13,146 nt of DNA. It comes from Actinomycetota bacterium. GTDB taxonomy: Bacteria; Actinomycetota; Actinomycetes; Actinomycetales; Angustibacteraceae. The stretch lies in contig JACMOY010000010.1 in the NCBI GenBank assembly GCA_014377795.1, positions 1 to 13,146 of the forward strand, in the 5' to 3' direction. Below, in pieces: positions 1 to 7,042 of this stretch; the stretch's first letter is position 1; every line of letters starts with the position of its first letter. Position numbers and translations under genes: made by a program. The notes under the pieces were generated by a model. It saw only the letters and a list, made by a program, of their open reading frames with translations. It had not been told where the DNA came from and did no database searches.

Positions 1-563
1 ACGCGCCCCGCCTCGATGCCTCCCTCGTCGCCTGCCTGCTGCTCGCCGCGCTCGCCGCGCGCGCAGGGGACCGGGTGGACCTGCTCGCGCACGACCGCCA
101 CCTGCGCGCCTACGTGACCGGCGGGACGGGCGCGTCGCTGCTGCCGCGGCTGGTCGAGGCGATGGCTCCGCTGCAGGCGTCGCTGGTGGAGACCGACCTG
201 CAGGCGGTCTCGCACGAGGTGCTGACCCGGGTCCGGGCCCGCAGCCTGGTCGTGCTGTTCACCGCGCTCGACCCCGCCCCGGTGGAGCAGGGCCTGCTCC
301 CCGCGTTGAGCGCGCTGACCGCCCGCCACACCGTGATGGTGGCCGCGGTGTCGGGCCCGGCGGTCGCCGCACTGGCCCCGGGCCGCGCCGACGCCGGCGT
401 GGTGTACGCCGCCGCCGCAGCGGAATCGGCGCTGGCCGGCCGCCGCGCGGTCACCCAGCAGCTGCGCCGGCGCGGGGTCGAGGTCGTCGAGGCCCCGCCG
501 GAGCGGCTCGCCCCCGCCGTGGCCGACGCCTATCTCGCCCTCAAGGCCGCCGGTCGGCTCTGA
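1..563 (+). CDS. DUF58 family protein, C-terminal part (5' end outside window)
   Basis: The reading frame is open from base 3, so the gene enters from the left; 186 codons plus stop are visible. Residues 2-24 (PRLDASLV... ending ARAGDRV) match the DUF58 motif in which a conserved Arg-Leu-Asp is followed by a helix and GDRV. The rest fits the family tail: a VETD motif, a buried strand RSLVVLFTALD, RHTVMVAAVSGP, and the ending YLALKAAGRL. DUF58 proteins carry a von Willebrand factor A-like fold and are usually paired with MoxR AAA ATPases and membrane proteins; the biochemical role is poorly defined. The GTG at 75 is not the true start, because family-conserved sequence lies before it in frame. 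It converges with the gene ending at 592. The family call is firm; the function is not known. Confidence 0.85.
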   Translation, partial: APRLDASLVACLLLAALAARAGDRVDLLAHDRHLRAYVTGGTGASLLPRLVEAMAPLQASLVETDLQAVSHEVLTRVRARSLVVLFTALDPAPVEQGLLPALSALTARHTVMVAAVSGPAVAALAPGRADAGVVYAAAAAESALAGRRAVTQQLRRRGVEVVEAPPERLAPAVADAYLALKAAGRL

Positions 564-590
564 CCGCTCGGAGCGACGCGCTGCCGACCG
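551..590. terminator. Possible bidirectional terminator between convergent genes
   Basis: A perfect 8-bp inverted repeat, CGGTCGGC (551-558) and GCCGACCG (583-590), spans the DUF58 stop codon and the short gap before the convergent gene's stop. The 24-nt loop contains a second small palindrome (CGCTC G GAGCG, 565-575). There is no T tract, so activity as an intrinsic terminator is inference from position and symmetry only. Confidence 0.3.
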
Positions 591-591
591 C

Positions 592-1386
592 TCAGGCGGC
601 GTACCCCCGGATGCGGACCTCGCCGACCGAGCCACGGAACCCGCCGCCCTCGACGGGGCCGACGTCGCGCAGCCACAGCACCAGGTAGCGCGCCTGCACC
701 GGGGCCGCCGGCGTGAGCTCGACCTCCCCGCTACCGGCGTCGCCGCTGGCCACGGTCACCAGGTCGTCCTTGCTGTCGCCGGCCCGCAGCTCGAAGCGGG
801 TGGCAGGGGACGCGCCCTCCAGCGTGACCGCCGCCACCGCCTGGGGCTCCCCCAGGTCGAAGACGAGGCCGACCCCGCTCTTGAGGCCGCCGAAGTCCCG
901 ACCGCGGTAGCGGTCGGTGTTCCAGGTCGTGGCAGGGTCGCCGTCGGTCACGCGAGCCACCTGCTCAGGGTGCTCGGTGCCGTCGCCCTCGGGGTCCAGT
1001 GACGCCACGCTGACGACGCTCACCCCTCGCGGCGCCGACGACCCGGCTGTCGACGGGGACGGCGACCCCGACGGGGCGGTGGAGGGCCTGGTGGAGTCCC
1101 CGGGGGTGGGCGCCGGCGAGGGTTGTCCCGGGGTCACCGCGTCAGCGGCTCCACGGAAGGCGCTGCCGACGACGGTCGCGGACATCCCGGCGATACCGAC
1201 GCCGACCACCCCCACGAGCAGGAGCCCGGTGGTCCCCAGGACCGTCAGCACCACCGCGGTGCGCCGGTCCCGGTCGGCCGGCAGGACCCCCTGCACCCGG
1301 CGCGCGGCGCGCCGGCGGGGGCTCGCCCGGGGACCGCGGGGATCGAGGTCGGGGGGGAGTGGAGCGGGCTGCTCTGAGGAGTTCAC
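592..1386 (-). CDS. Membrane-anchored protein with extracytoplasmic discoidin-like (F5/8 type C-like) domain
   Basis: 264 residues from a GTG start. Residues 1-42 are Pro/Arg-rich and basic (cytoplasmic). Residues 43-67 form one hydrophobic membrane segment. Residues 85-120 are a low-complexity Pro/Ser/Thr/Gly linker, and residues 121-264 form a compact beta-rich domain. That domain carries VTDGDPATTWNTDRY (147-160), FDLGEPQAV and a final VGEVRIRGYAA, the pattern of discoidin-like jelly-roll domains that bind carbohydrate or wall material. The topology implies a domain held outside the membrane by a flexible stalk. It lies 84 bp downstream of the SpoIIM-like gene on the same strand and may be cotranscribed with it. 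No strong ribosome-binding site precedes the GTG, so the start is less certain than the frame. The ligand is unknown; similar domains occur at the ends of actinobacterial kinase-like and MurJ-linked proteins. Confidence 0.7.
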   Translation of the reverse strand: MNSSEQPAPLPPDLDPRGPRASPRRRAARRVQGVLPADRDRRTAVVLTVLGTTGLLLVGVVGVGIAGMSATVVGSAFRGAADAVTPGQPSPAPTPGDSTRPSTAPSGSPSPSTAGSSAPRGVSVVSVASLDPEGDGTEHPEQVARVTDGDPATTWNTDRYRGRDFGGLKSGVGLVFDLGEPQAVAAVTLEGASPATRFELRAGDSKDDLVTVASGDAGSGEVELTPAAPVQARYLVLWLRDVGPVEGGGFRGSVGEVRIRGYAA

Positions 1387-1470
1387 CGGCCCGGCTTACC
1401 CCTCACCCCCCCTCGGCTATCCCTTTCGTGAACCATGTCACGCCGAGGCGGACCGGTGGGAGTCACCACC

Positions 1471-2481
1471 TCAGCCGGCGACCGGGAGCACGTCCCCGCG
1501 CTGGGAGACGTCCACGTCGCCCGTCAGCCCGGCGCGGCGGGCCCGGAGCCCCAGCACGATGACGTAGCTGAAGAAGGCGGTCTCGGCCGCGCCCCCGATG
1601 GCGATCCTGGCCCAGGTCGGCAGTCCGGACGGGGTCACGAACGCCTCGATCACCCCGGAGAGGGCCAGCACCAGGGCCAGCCCGAGCGCGGCGCTGACCG
1701 CGGCCCGACCCCGTTCGGCGAGGGCCTGCGCGCGGCTGCGCGGCCCGGGGTCGATCAGCGTCCAGCCAAGCTGCAGACCGATGCCGCCGGCGACGAACAC
1801 CGCGGTGATCTCGAGCAGCCCGTGCGGGATGATCAGCCCGAAGAACAGGTCGGCCCGGCCGTTCGCGGCGAGCAGCCCGCCGGCGATCCCCACGTTGACG
1901 GCGTTCTGGAACAGGATCACCAGCACCGGGATCCCGAGGAGCACCCCCAGCACCAGCGTGGCTGCGGCGATGAGGGCGTTGTTGGTGAACACCTGCGCCG
2001 CGAACGAGGCGGCCGGGTTCGACGAGTAGTAGTTCTCGAAGTCGGTCTCCACCAGGGCCCGGATCTGCTCCGGAGTGGCCAGCGAGGCACGGACCGAGGG
2101 CTGGGTGGCCACCCAGGTGCCCACCGAGAGCGAGACCAGGCAGAACGCCGTCGCCACCCCGCACCACCACCGCCACGCCCCCAGCACGACGACCGGGAAC
2201 CCCGCGGTGAGGAACCGCCCGGCGTCACGCCAGGCCGGGCTCGTGGAGCCGGCGACGGCGGCCCGGGCCCGCGCGACGAGGGTGGAGAGGCGACTCACCA
2301 ACGCCGGGTCGGGGGCGCTGGACTGCACCCGGGACAGGTGGGTGGCGACCTGCTGGTAGAGCTCCACCAGCTCGTCGGCCTCCGCGCCCGACAGCGGCCG
2401 GCGGCGGTTCGACCGCGCGACGAGCTGGTCGAGCCGGGCCCACTGCGCCCGGTGCGTCACGACGAAGACGTCGAGGTCCAC
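1471..2481 (-). CDS. Stage II sporulation protein M (SpoIIM/DUF95) family integral membrane protein
   Basis: 336 residues. The GTG start at 2481 is chosen because AGGAGG (reverse complement at 2486-2491) sits 4 nt upstream and the sequence before it has no membrane-protein character. Residues 1-90 are a soluble, helical, charged N-terminal region. Membrane segments follow around 95-125, 165-205, 212-240, 262-280 and 291-312. Family hallmarks are FENYYSSNPAASFAAQVFTNNA (148-169), PHGLLEITAVF (219-229) and AFVTPSGLPTW (280-290). In Bacillus SpoIIM belongs to the DMP complex that remodels peptidoglycan during engulfment. Relatives in Actinobacteria, most of which do not form endospores, are of unknown function and sit next to RDD and DUF58 genes as here. 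It is divergent from the RDD gene, and a candidate two-gene unit with the discoidin-like gene downstream. Confidence 0.88.
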   Translation of the reverse strand: MDLDVFVVTHRAQWARLDQLVARSNRRRPLSGAEADELVELYQQVATHLSRVQSSAPDPALVSRLSTLVARARAAVAGSTSPAWRDAGRFLTAGFPVVVLGAWRWWCGVATAFCLVSLSVGTWVATQPSVRASLATPEQIRALVETDFENYYSSNPAASFAAQVFTNNALIAAATLVLGVLLGIPVLVILFQNAVNVGIAGGLLAANGRADLFFGLIIPHGLLEITAVFVAGGIGLQLGWTLIDPGPRSRAQALAERGRAAVSAALGLALVLALSGVIEAFVTPSGLPTWARIAIGGAAETAFFSYVIVLGLRARRAGLTGDVDVSQRGDVLPVAG

Positions 2482-2610
2482 CTGTCCTCCTGACGAGCAC
2501 CGCCGCGGGTGCTCCCCGCGGCGCCAGGCGCACCGACGACGCCCGTGGTCCAGACTAGGGGGGCACCCCCCCGACCGCCGGGTGCGGGGCAGGCATCGAG
2601 GGAGCAGCGT
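2482..2610. promoter_or_regulatory. Divergent intergenic region between SpoIIM-like and RDD genes
   Basis: This 129-bp gap must carry the promoters of both flanking genes. It holds the AGGAGG ribosome-binding site of the minus-strand gene (2486-2491), a G-run/C-run palindrome (GGGGGG CA CCCCCC, around 2559-2572), and GAGGGA (2598-2603) 7 nt before the plus-strand GTG. A minus-strand TAGTCT (about 2552-2557) fits a TAnnnT -10 hexamer, but I see no convincing -35. The location is secure; the exact promoter elements are not. Confidence 0.4.
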
Positions 2611-3492
2611 GTGAGCATCGTCGTCACCGGGGAAGCCGTGGCGCTGGACCTCCGTCCGGCCCAGCTCCCGACCCGGCTGCTGGCCGCTCTGATCGACGGT
2701 TCGCTCCAGGTCGCGATCCTCGTCAGCCTGCTGGTCGGGCTGAGCCAGGTGAGCCTCGACGGGGCCGCCAGTGCCGCCGCCTCGCTGGTCGCCGTGCTGC
2801 TGGCGCTGCTGGTGTACCCGGTGGCCTTCGAGACCCTGACCCGCGGACGCACGCCCGGCAAGATGGCGCTCGGCCTGCGGGTCGTGCGCGACGACGCCGG
2901 CCCGGTCGGGTTCCGCCAGGCCTTCGCCCGCGGGCTCACCGGCGCCTTCCTGGAGCGGCCCGGTCTGATGCTGCCGGGCCTGGGTCTGGGACTCTCCTTC
3001 CTGGTCCAGATCGCCCACCCGCAGGGCAAGCGCATCGGTGACGTCCTCGCCGGCACGGTGGTGCTGCGCGAGCGCTCCCCCAGGTCGGTCGGCCCGATGG
3101 CGGCGATGCCTCCCCAGCTCGCCGGCTGGGCCCGCACCCTCGACCTCTCCCGGCTGCCCGACGGGCTGGCGCTCGCGGCGCGGCAGTTCGTCTCCCGGGC
3201 TTCCGAGCTCACCCCCGGGGCGCGGGAGCAGCTGGGCAGCGAGCTCGCCGGGCAGATCGCCGCCGTGGTGAGCCCGCCACCCCCGGTCGGCACCCCCGGC
3301 GCCGCCTACCTCGCTGCGGTGCTGTCCGAGCGACGCCGACGGGCAGAGGAGAAGGTCGCCGCCGTGCCCGCGTCGTCCGCCGCACCGCTCCCGCCTGCGG
3401 ACCCCTCCGCTCCGGCGGCGTGGTCGCGTCCCTCCCCGCCGCCGGCCGACGCCCCGGTCGTGCCGCAGCAGGGCTTCGCCGTGCCCCGCTGA
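2611..3492 (+). CDS. RDD family integral membrane protein with Pro-rich C-terminal tail
   Basis: 293 residues from the GTG at 2611, preceded by GAGGGA at 2598-2603; an in-frame upstream ATG-type start would only add Pro/Gly-rich, non-family sequence. RDD hallmarks: the Arg and Asp of RLLAALID (22-29), membrane segments about 24-47 and 56-76, the conserved TRGRTPGKMALGLRVV (77-92), a third hydrophobic stretch 117-134, and GKRIGDVLAGTVVLRE (139-154). Residues 170-245 are soluble and probably cytoplasmic, and 250-293 are Pro/Ala-rich and disordered. RDD proteins are small membrane proteins of mostly unsettled function; some have been linked to ion exchange. The gene converges on the SahH-like gene with only 4 bp between the stop codons, leaving no room for a conventional terminator. 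Confidence 0.88.
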   Translation: MSIVVTGEAVALDLRPAQLPTRLLAALIDGSLQVAILVSLLVGLSQVSLDGAASAAASLVAVLLALLVYPVAFETLTRGRTPGKMALGLRVVRDDAGPVGFRQAFARGLTGAFLERPGLMLPGLGLGLSFLVQIAHPQGKRIGDVLAGTVVLRERSPRSVGPMAAMPPQLAGWARTLDLSRLPDGLALAARQFVSRASELTPGAREQLGSELAGQIAAVVSPPPPVGTPGAAYLAAVLSERRRRAEEKVAAVPASSAAPLPPADPSAPAAWSRPSPPPADAPVVPQQGFAVPR

Positions 3493-3496
3493 GGGT

Positions 3497-4807
3497 TCAC
3501 GATCCCTGCTGCCAGGACGAGAGGTACCCCCGCTGCGCCTCGCTGAGGCTGTCCACCTCGACCCCGAGGGCGGCGAGGCCGAGGGCGGCCACCCGACCGT
3601 CGAGGGTCGCGGGAACCGGGTGCACCCCGCGGGCGAGGGTCGCCGCCGCGGTCGCCAGCCAGGACAGCAGCATCGCCTGCTCGGCGAAGGCCATGTCCAT
3701 CACCGCGGGCGGATGCCCCTCCGCGACGGCGAGGTTCACCACCCGCCCGGCCGCGAGCAGCAGCACCCGGCGGCCGTCGGCGAGCACGTGCTCGTCCGCG
3801 CCCGGGCGGACCCCCAGGTGGGTCGCCACCGACGCGGCCGCCAGCGCCTTGACATCGATCTCGACGTCGAAGTGCCCCGCGTTCGCGAGCACCGCACCGT
3901 CCTTGAGCAGCTCCAGGTGCTCGCCGCGCACGACCCCGACGTTGCCGGTCGCAGTGATGACGACGTCGGCCTCGCGCAGCGCCCGGGCCATCGGCAGGAC
4001 CCGGAAGCCTCGCAGGGTCGCCTCCAACGCCCGCAGCGGGTCCACCTCGGTGACGACCACGACCGCGCCCAGCCCGGCCGCCCGCTCGGCGATCCCCCGC
4101 CCGCAGGCGCCGTAGCCGGCGACGACGACGGTGCGCCCCGCGAGGAGCAGGTGGGTCGCGCGCAGCACCGCCTCCAGGGTGCTCTGGCCGGTGCCGTGCC
4201 GCGCTTCCAGCAGCCGGGCGGTGGCACTCGAGGTGGCGGCGATCATGGGGAAGGCGAGGGTGCCGTCGCGGGCCATCTGACGCAGCCGCACGACCCCGCT
4301 GCTGGTGTCCTCCACGCCTGCCCGCACCCGGGGCAGCAGCTCCCGGCGGGTGGTGTGCAGGGTCGTGACCAGGTCGCAGCCGTCGTCGAGGACGAGCAGC
4401 GGACCGGCTGCGGCAGCGGCGTCGTCCAGGGCTGCCGACAGGTGTGCGTAGTAGGTGCGCCGGTCCGCCCCGTGCTGGGCGTGCACGGCCACCCCAACTG
4501 TGCGCAAAGCGGCCGCGACGTCGTCCTGCGCCGAGAGCGGGTTGGCGGAGGCCAGCGACACCGACGCCCCACCCGCCTGCAGCGCCTCGAGCAGGCAGGC
4601 CGTCTCCGGGGTCACGTGCAGGCACGCCGCGATGCTCAGCCCCCGCAGGGACTGCTCTGCCGCCAGCTGGGCCGCGACGATGCGCAGCACCGGCATGGCC
4701 CGGGCGGCGTAGGCGATCCGCGCACTCCCCGGGGACGCGGCGGCGGTCTCGTCGGAGGGCACCGGGAGAGCGTAGTGGCGGGCTCGGGTCGACGCTGCGC
4801 GGCTCAC
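3497..4807 (-). CDS. Adenosylhomocysteinase-like protein (short, archaeal/Thermotoga type) with altered active site
   Basis: 436 residues. The GTG start overlaps the preceding stop as GTGA, and residues 29-41 already match the family N-terminus (RIAYAARAMPVLR), so the later ATG at 4696 is less likely. Retained features: HVTPETA (H64, equivalent to human H55), NPLSAQD, LDDGCD (140-145), the NAD motif GYGACGRG (231-238), VTEVDP with E254, NAGHFDVEID (H312) and EGHPPAVM (H365). Changed: where human SahH has K186, D190 and N191 (motif KSKFDN), this protein has A197, E201 and A202, and human E156 aligns with D167. It lacks the long insertion and the HYRY-type tail of the actinobacterial enzyme. 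It is the last gene of the ABC-transporter operon. NAD binding looks likely; normal SAH hydrolysis does not. It could be a redox or elimination enzyme on another nucleoside-like substrate, or a regulatory pseudoenzyme. Confidence 0.85.
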   Translation of the reverse strand: MSRAASTRARHYALPVPSDETAAASPGSARIAYAARAMPVLRIVAAQLAAEQSLRGLSIAACLHVTPETACLLEALQAGGASVSLASANPLSAQDDVAAALRTVGVAVHAQHGADRRTYYAHLSAALDDAAAAAGPLLVLDDGCDLVTTLHTTRRELLPRVRAGVEDTSSGVVRLRQMARDGTLAFPMIAATSSATARLLEARHGTGQSTLEAVLRATHLLLAGRTVVVAGYGACGRGIAERAAGLGAVVVVTEVDPLRALEATLRGFRVLPMARALREADVVITATGNVGVVRGEHLELLKDGAVLANAGHFDVEIDVKALAAASVATHLGVRPGADEHVLADGRRVLLLAAGRVVNLAVAEGHPPAVMDMAFAEQAMLLSWLATAAATLARGVHPVPATLDGRVAALGLAALGVEVDSLSEAQRGYLSSWQQGS

Positions 4808-5724
4808 CCCGCCCCTACGGCCGCCAGCGTTGCCACCTCGGCGCCGATGGCCGCCGCCCCGCTGGGCCCGTACCCGACCGAGTAGTGGTTGGTGCCCTCG
4901 ACGGTGCGCACCCGCAGCCCGGGCAGCTCGGCAGCGAACTCTGCGCAGGCGGCCTCGGGCATCATCGGGGCCATCGTCTCCGGCGAGACGCAGAACCCTG
5001 CGGTGGCCCGCACCAGCGTCACCGGGCAGCGCACCAGGTCCAGGTCCTCGCGCAGGGTCGGGCGCTGCCCGACCGGGTCCCAGTAGCTGACGGCGTCGGC
5101 GGTGGCGGCCAGCACCGTGCAGCGGGCCGTCGCCGTGCCGTCTGCAGCGATGTCGAGGCCCTCGAGCAGGTGCTCGGCGAGGGCGTCGGACCAGATGCCG
5201 ACGAACGCCGGGTGGGCCTGGAAGGCGTCGAGGAGCACCTGCGCCGAGGGCAGGGTGGCGCCGAGGCGGACGTCCCAACCGGCCCCCATCACGGCATCGA
5301 CCGCCGCACGCGGGGTGACCCCGGCGGGCAGGTCGGCGAACCAGCCGCCGTCGACGGCGACGACGCCGCGCACCAGGTCGCCGTGGTGGGCCGCGAGCTG
5401 AAGACCGACCCACGCCCCCATCGAGTGCCCCACCACCACGACCTCGGCGAGGCCCAGGTGCCGCAGCACCGCAGCCGCGTCGTCGGCGTGACGCCGCATG
5501 CCGTAGCGGGACGGGTCCGCGGGCGAGTCCGAGAGCCCCCGCCCGCGGGCGTCGAGGCTCACCAGCGTCGCGCCGGCAGGCAGGTACGGGCGCAGCGGGC
5601 CGAAGCCCAGCCGGTTCGCCGAGAGCCCGTGCAGGCCGAGCACCACCGGTCCGCCGGGTTCACCGGGCCAGACCTGTGCCTGCAGCACGACCCCGTCGTC
5701 GGCGGTGACCCGCAGCATCGTCAT
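4804..5724 (-). CDS. Alpha/beta hydrolase
   Basis: 306 residues, a full-length single-domain alpha/beta hydrolase fold protein with no signal peptide (cytoplasmic). Visible motifs: oxyanion-hole LHG (31-33), LDARGRGLSD (58-66), nucleophile elbow GHSMG (99-103, Ser101), and a C-terminal NHYSV whose His280 is the likely catalytic base. The usual acid after strand 7 is not evident (VRATAGFCVSPE, 238-249); D125 after strand 6 (VAVDGG) is a candidate instead. The likely reaction is hydrolysis of an ester, amide or similar bond in a small molecule; the substrate cannot be read from sequence. The ATG overlaps the stop of the 54-residue gene as ATGA, and its stop overlaps the SahH-like start as GTGA, so all three should be made together. 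An ATG two codons later (5718) is an equally possible start. Confidence 0.85.
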   Translation of the reverse strand: MTMLRVTADDGVVLQAQVWPGEPGGPVVLGLHGLSANRLGFGPLRPYLPAGATLVSLDARGRGLSDSPADPSRYGMRRHADDAAAVLRHLGLAEVVVVGHSMGAWVGLQLAAHHGDLVRGVVAVDGGWFADLPAGVTPRAAVDAVMGAGWDVRLGATLPSAQVLLDAFQAHPAFVGIWSDALAEHLLEGLDIAADGTATARCTVLAATADAVSYWDPVGQRPTLREDLDLVRCPVTLVRATAGFCVSPETMAPMMPEAACAEFAAELPGLRVRTVEGTNHYSVGYGPSGAAAIGAEVATLAAVGAG

Positions 5725-5885
5725 GGCCGCACCCGTCCACCGAGCATCGCGCGCATCTCCTTCGTGTCGAGCATCCCCACACCCGTGCGTGGGAGGTCGT
5801 CGAGCAACGCCCGATCCTCGGGCAGCCACCAGGGTGGCACCTGATCCTCGAGGAAGTCGCCCAGCCGGGTCGTGGCGGCGTTCAC
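5721..5885 (-). CDS. Small conserved-looking protein of 54 residues, function unknown
   Basis: A short frame, GTG at 5885 to TGA at 5721, fills the only gap in the operon exactly. Its GTG overlaps the PucR stop (GTGA) and its TGA overlaps the hydrolase ATG (ATGA), the junction style used throughout the operon. The product starts VNAATTRLGDFLEDQVPPWW, continues LPEDRALLDDLPRTG and ends with the basic stretch MRAMLGGRVRP. It is acidic in the first half and basic at the end, with a Pro-Pro-Trp-Trp motif (17-20). There is no membrane segment, signal or cysteine. I do not recognise the family. Its size and position between regulator and hydrolase suggest a small accessory subunit or partner of the downstream enzymes. 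The coupled overlaps at both ends are the main evidence that it is real. Confidence 0.7.
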   Translation of the reverse strand: MNAATTRLGDFLEDQVPPWWLPEDRALLDDLPRTGVGMLDTKEMRAMLGGRVRP

Positions 5886-7042
5886 CGCAGGTCCTGGTCG
5901 TCGGTGGGGAGGCCGAGGCCGAGCACCAGCACGGCCGCGTCGGAGGGGATCCGGGGGTCCAGCCCGGTGAGCTCACGGACCCGGGTGAGCCGGTAGCCCA
6001 CCGTGTTGGCGTGCACGAGCTCATGACGGGCCGTCTGCGGGACCGAGCCGGTGTCGAGATAGCAGCGCAGGGTGGCGGTGATGACGCCGGCGGAGTCTGC
6101 GCGGGTGAGCACGTCGAGCACCCGCCGCCGCAGCCCGGCGGCGACCCGGTCGTTGCCGAGCAGCAGCTGCTCCACCAGCAGGTCGTCGGGGCCGAAGCTG
6201 CCGCTGGTGCGGCCCTGCGCCAGCGCGGTGAGCAGCAACGCCTCGACCTGGTGCACCTCCGCCAGCAGCGCACGCCCACAGGGCGCGGCCAGGCCGGTGC
6301 AGGTGAGGTCGTCGCCCCGGGCCCGCCACGGCGCTGCCCGGTGGGGCACCAGCAGCAGCACACGGGCGACGCGGTGCCCTGCGAGGGTCCCGTCCGGCGC
6401 ATCCCGCAGCAGCGCGTCCACCCCGGCCGCCGCTGCGGTGCCCCCGACGAGCACCGGCACGTACGCCGCCGCCAGCACGGTGGAGAACCGCAGCGACACC
6501 GCCGCCACCTCGGACGGATCGGTCGCGGTGAGCAGCGCCTCGACGAGCTCGCGGCGACGGGCGTCGACGTGCCGCAGCCGTTCGTGCGAGGCCGCGACGT
6601 AGGCCTGGGTCAGCGCCGAGCAGGTGCGGTCGACGACGTCCATCCACCGCGTCCCCAGGTCGGCGAGGAGCCGGGTCTCCCCCGGCCTGACGGCGGCGCA
6701 CATCGCCGACCAGGCCTCCCGGCCGGCGATCCGGTAGGCGTGCAGCACCGACTCCAGCGGCATGCCCATCGCCAGCCGCATCCGGCCGGAGTCCTCGAAC
6801 GTCTGCAGCTCACGGCGGTTCAGCGGACGCTGCTCCACCACGCAGGACAGGAACGTGGTGACCAGCCGGCGTGACACCGGCAGCACCTCGAGCTCGAGCT
6901 GTCCCGGGGCGAGCGCGGCGTACTCCGGGATCTCCTCGCGGTAGGCCTGCCCCATCCGCACGACCACGGAGTCGAGGTCGGCCATCAGCCGCTCGGCGAG
7001 CGCCCCGGCCCCGTCGTCGCGGACCGCCCGCAGCGTCGTCAC
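5882..7042 (-). CDS. PucR family transcriptional regulator
   Basis: 386 residues from a GTG that overlaps the livF stop as GTGA. The C-terminal 60 residues carry the PucR helix-turn-helix signature: TLRCYLDTGSVPQTA (324-338), HANTVGYRLTRVRELTG (344-360) and a hydrophobic end (370-378). Residues 1-160 are helical and resemble the N-terminal sensing region found before PucR domains in Actinobacteria; the middle (165-275) is a GGDEF-like/CdaR-type linker region. PucR activators typically respond to a metabolite; the founding member controls purine catabolism in Bacillus subtilis. Being inside the operon it probably governs, it is a candidate autoregulator responding to the imported solute or a product. 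A likely target is the inverted repeat at 12271-12307. There is no clear ribosome-binding site of its own, so translation probably depends on coupling to livF. Confidence 0.85.
   Translation of the reverse strand: MTTLRAVRDDGAGALAERLMADLDSVVVRMGQAYREEIPEYAALAPGQLELEVLPVSRRLVTTFLSCVVEQRPLNRRELQTFEDSGRMRLAMGMPLESVLHAYRIAGREAWSAMCAAVRPGETRLLADLGTRWMDVVDRTCSALTQAYVAASHERLRHVDARRRELVEALLTATDPSEVAAVSLRFSTVLAAAYVPVLVGGTAAAAGVDALLRDAPDGTLAGHRVARVLLLVPHRAAPWRARGDDLTCTGLAAPCGRALLAEVHQVEALLLTALAQGRTSGSFGPDDLLVEQLLLGNDRVAAGLRRRVLDVLTRADSAGVITATLRCYLDTGSVPQTARHELVHANTVGYRLTRVRELTGLDPRIPSDAAVLVLGLGLPTDDQDLR

Noticed and set aside
1435..2493. Long plus-strand open frame opposite the SpoIIM-like gene
   Set aside because: Composition is Gly/Arg/Asp/His-rich with no domain pattern; it is the antisense shadow of a clear membrane-protein gene in high-GC DNA.
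2559..2572. GGGGGG-CA-CCCCCC palindrome as a terminator or operator
   Set aside because: The loop is only two bases unless the stem is shortened, and it lies between divergent genes where no terminator is needed. It is most likely a GC-run coincidence.
2482..3018. In-frame upstream extension of the SpoIIM-like gene
   Set aside because: It overlaps the RDD gene on the other strand, has no membrane segments, and a good AGGAGG site supports the GTG at 2481.
3497..4807. Assignment of the SahH-like protein as an S-inosylhomocysteine hydrolase
   Set aside because: Some archaeal short forms use S-inosylhomocysteine, made by a deaminase. No deaminase gene is present here, and the key Lys/Asp are missing, so the assignment is not supported.
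4808..5413. In-frame upstream extension of the SahH-like gene
   Set aside because: The extension is a shadow of the hydrolase gene; the family N-terminus starts soon after the GTG at 4807, which sits at a coupled GTGA junction.
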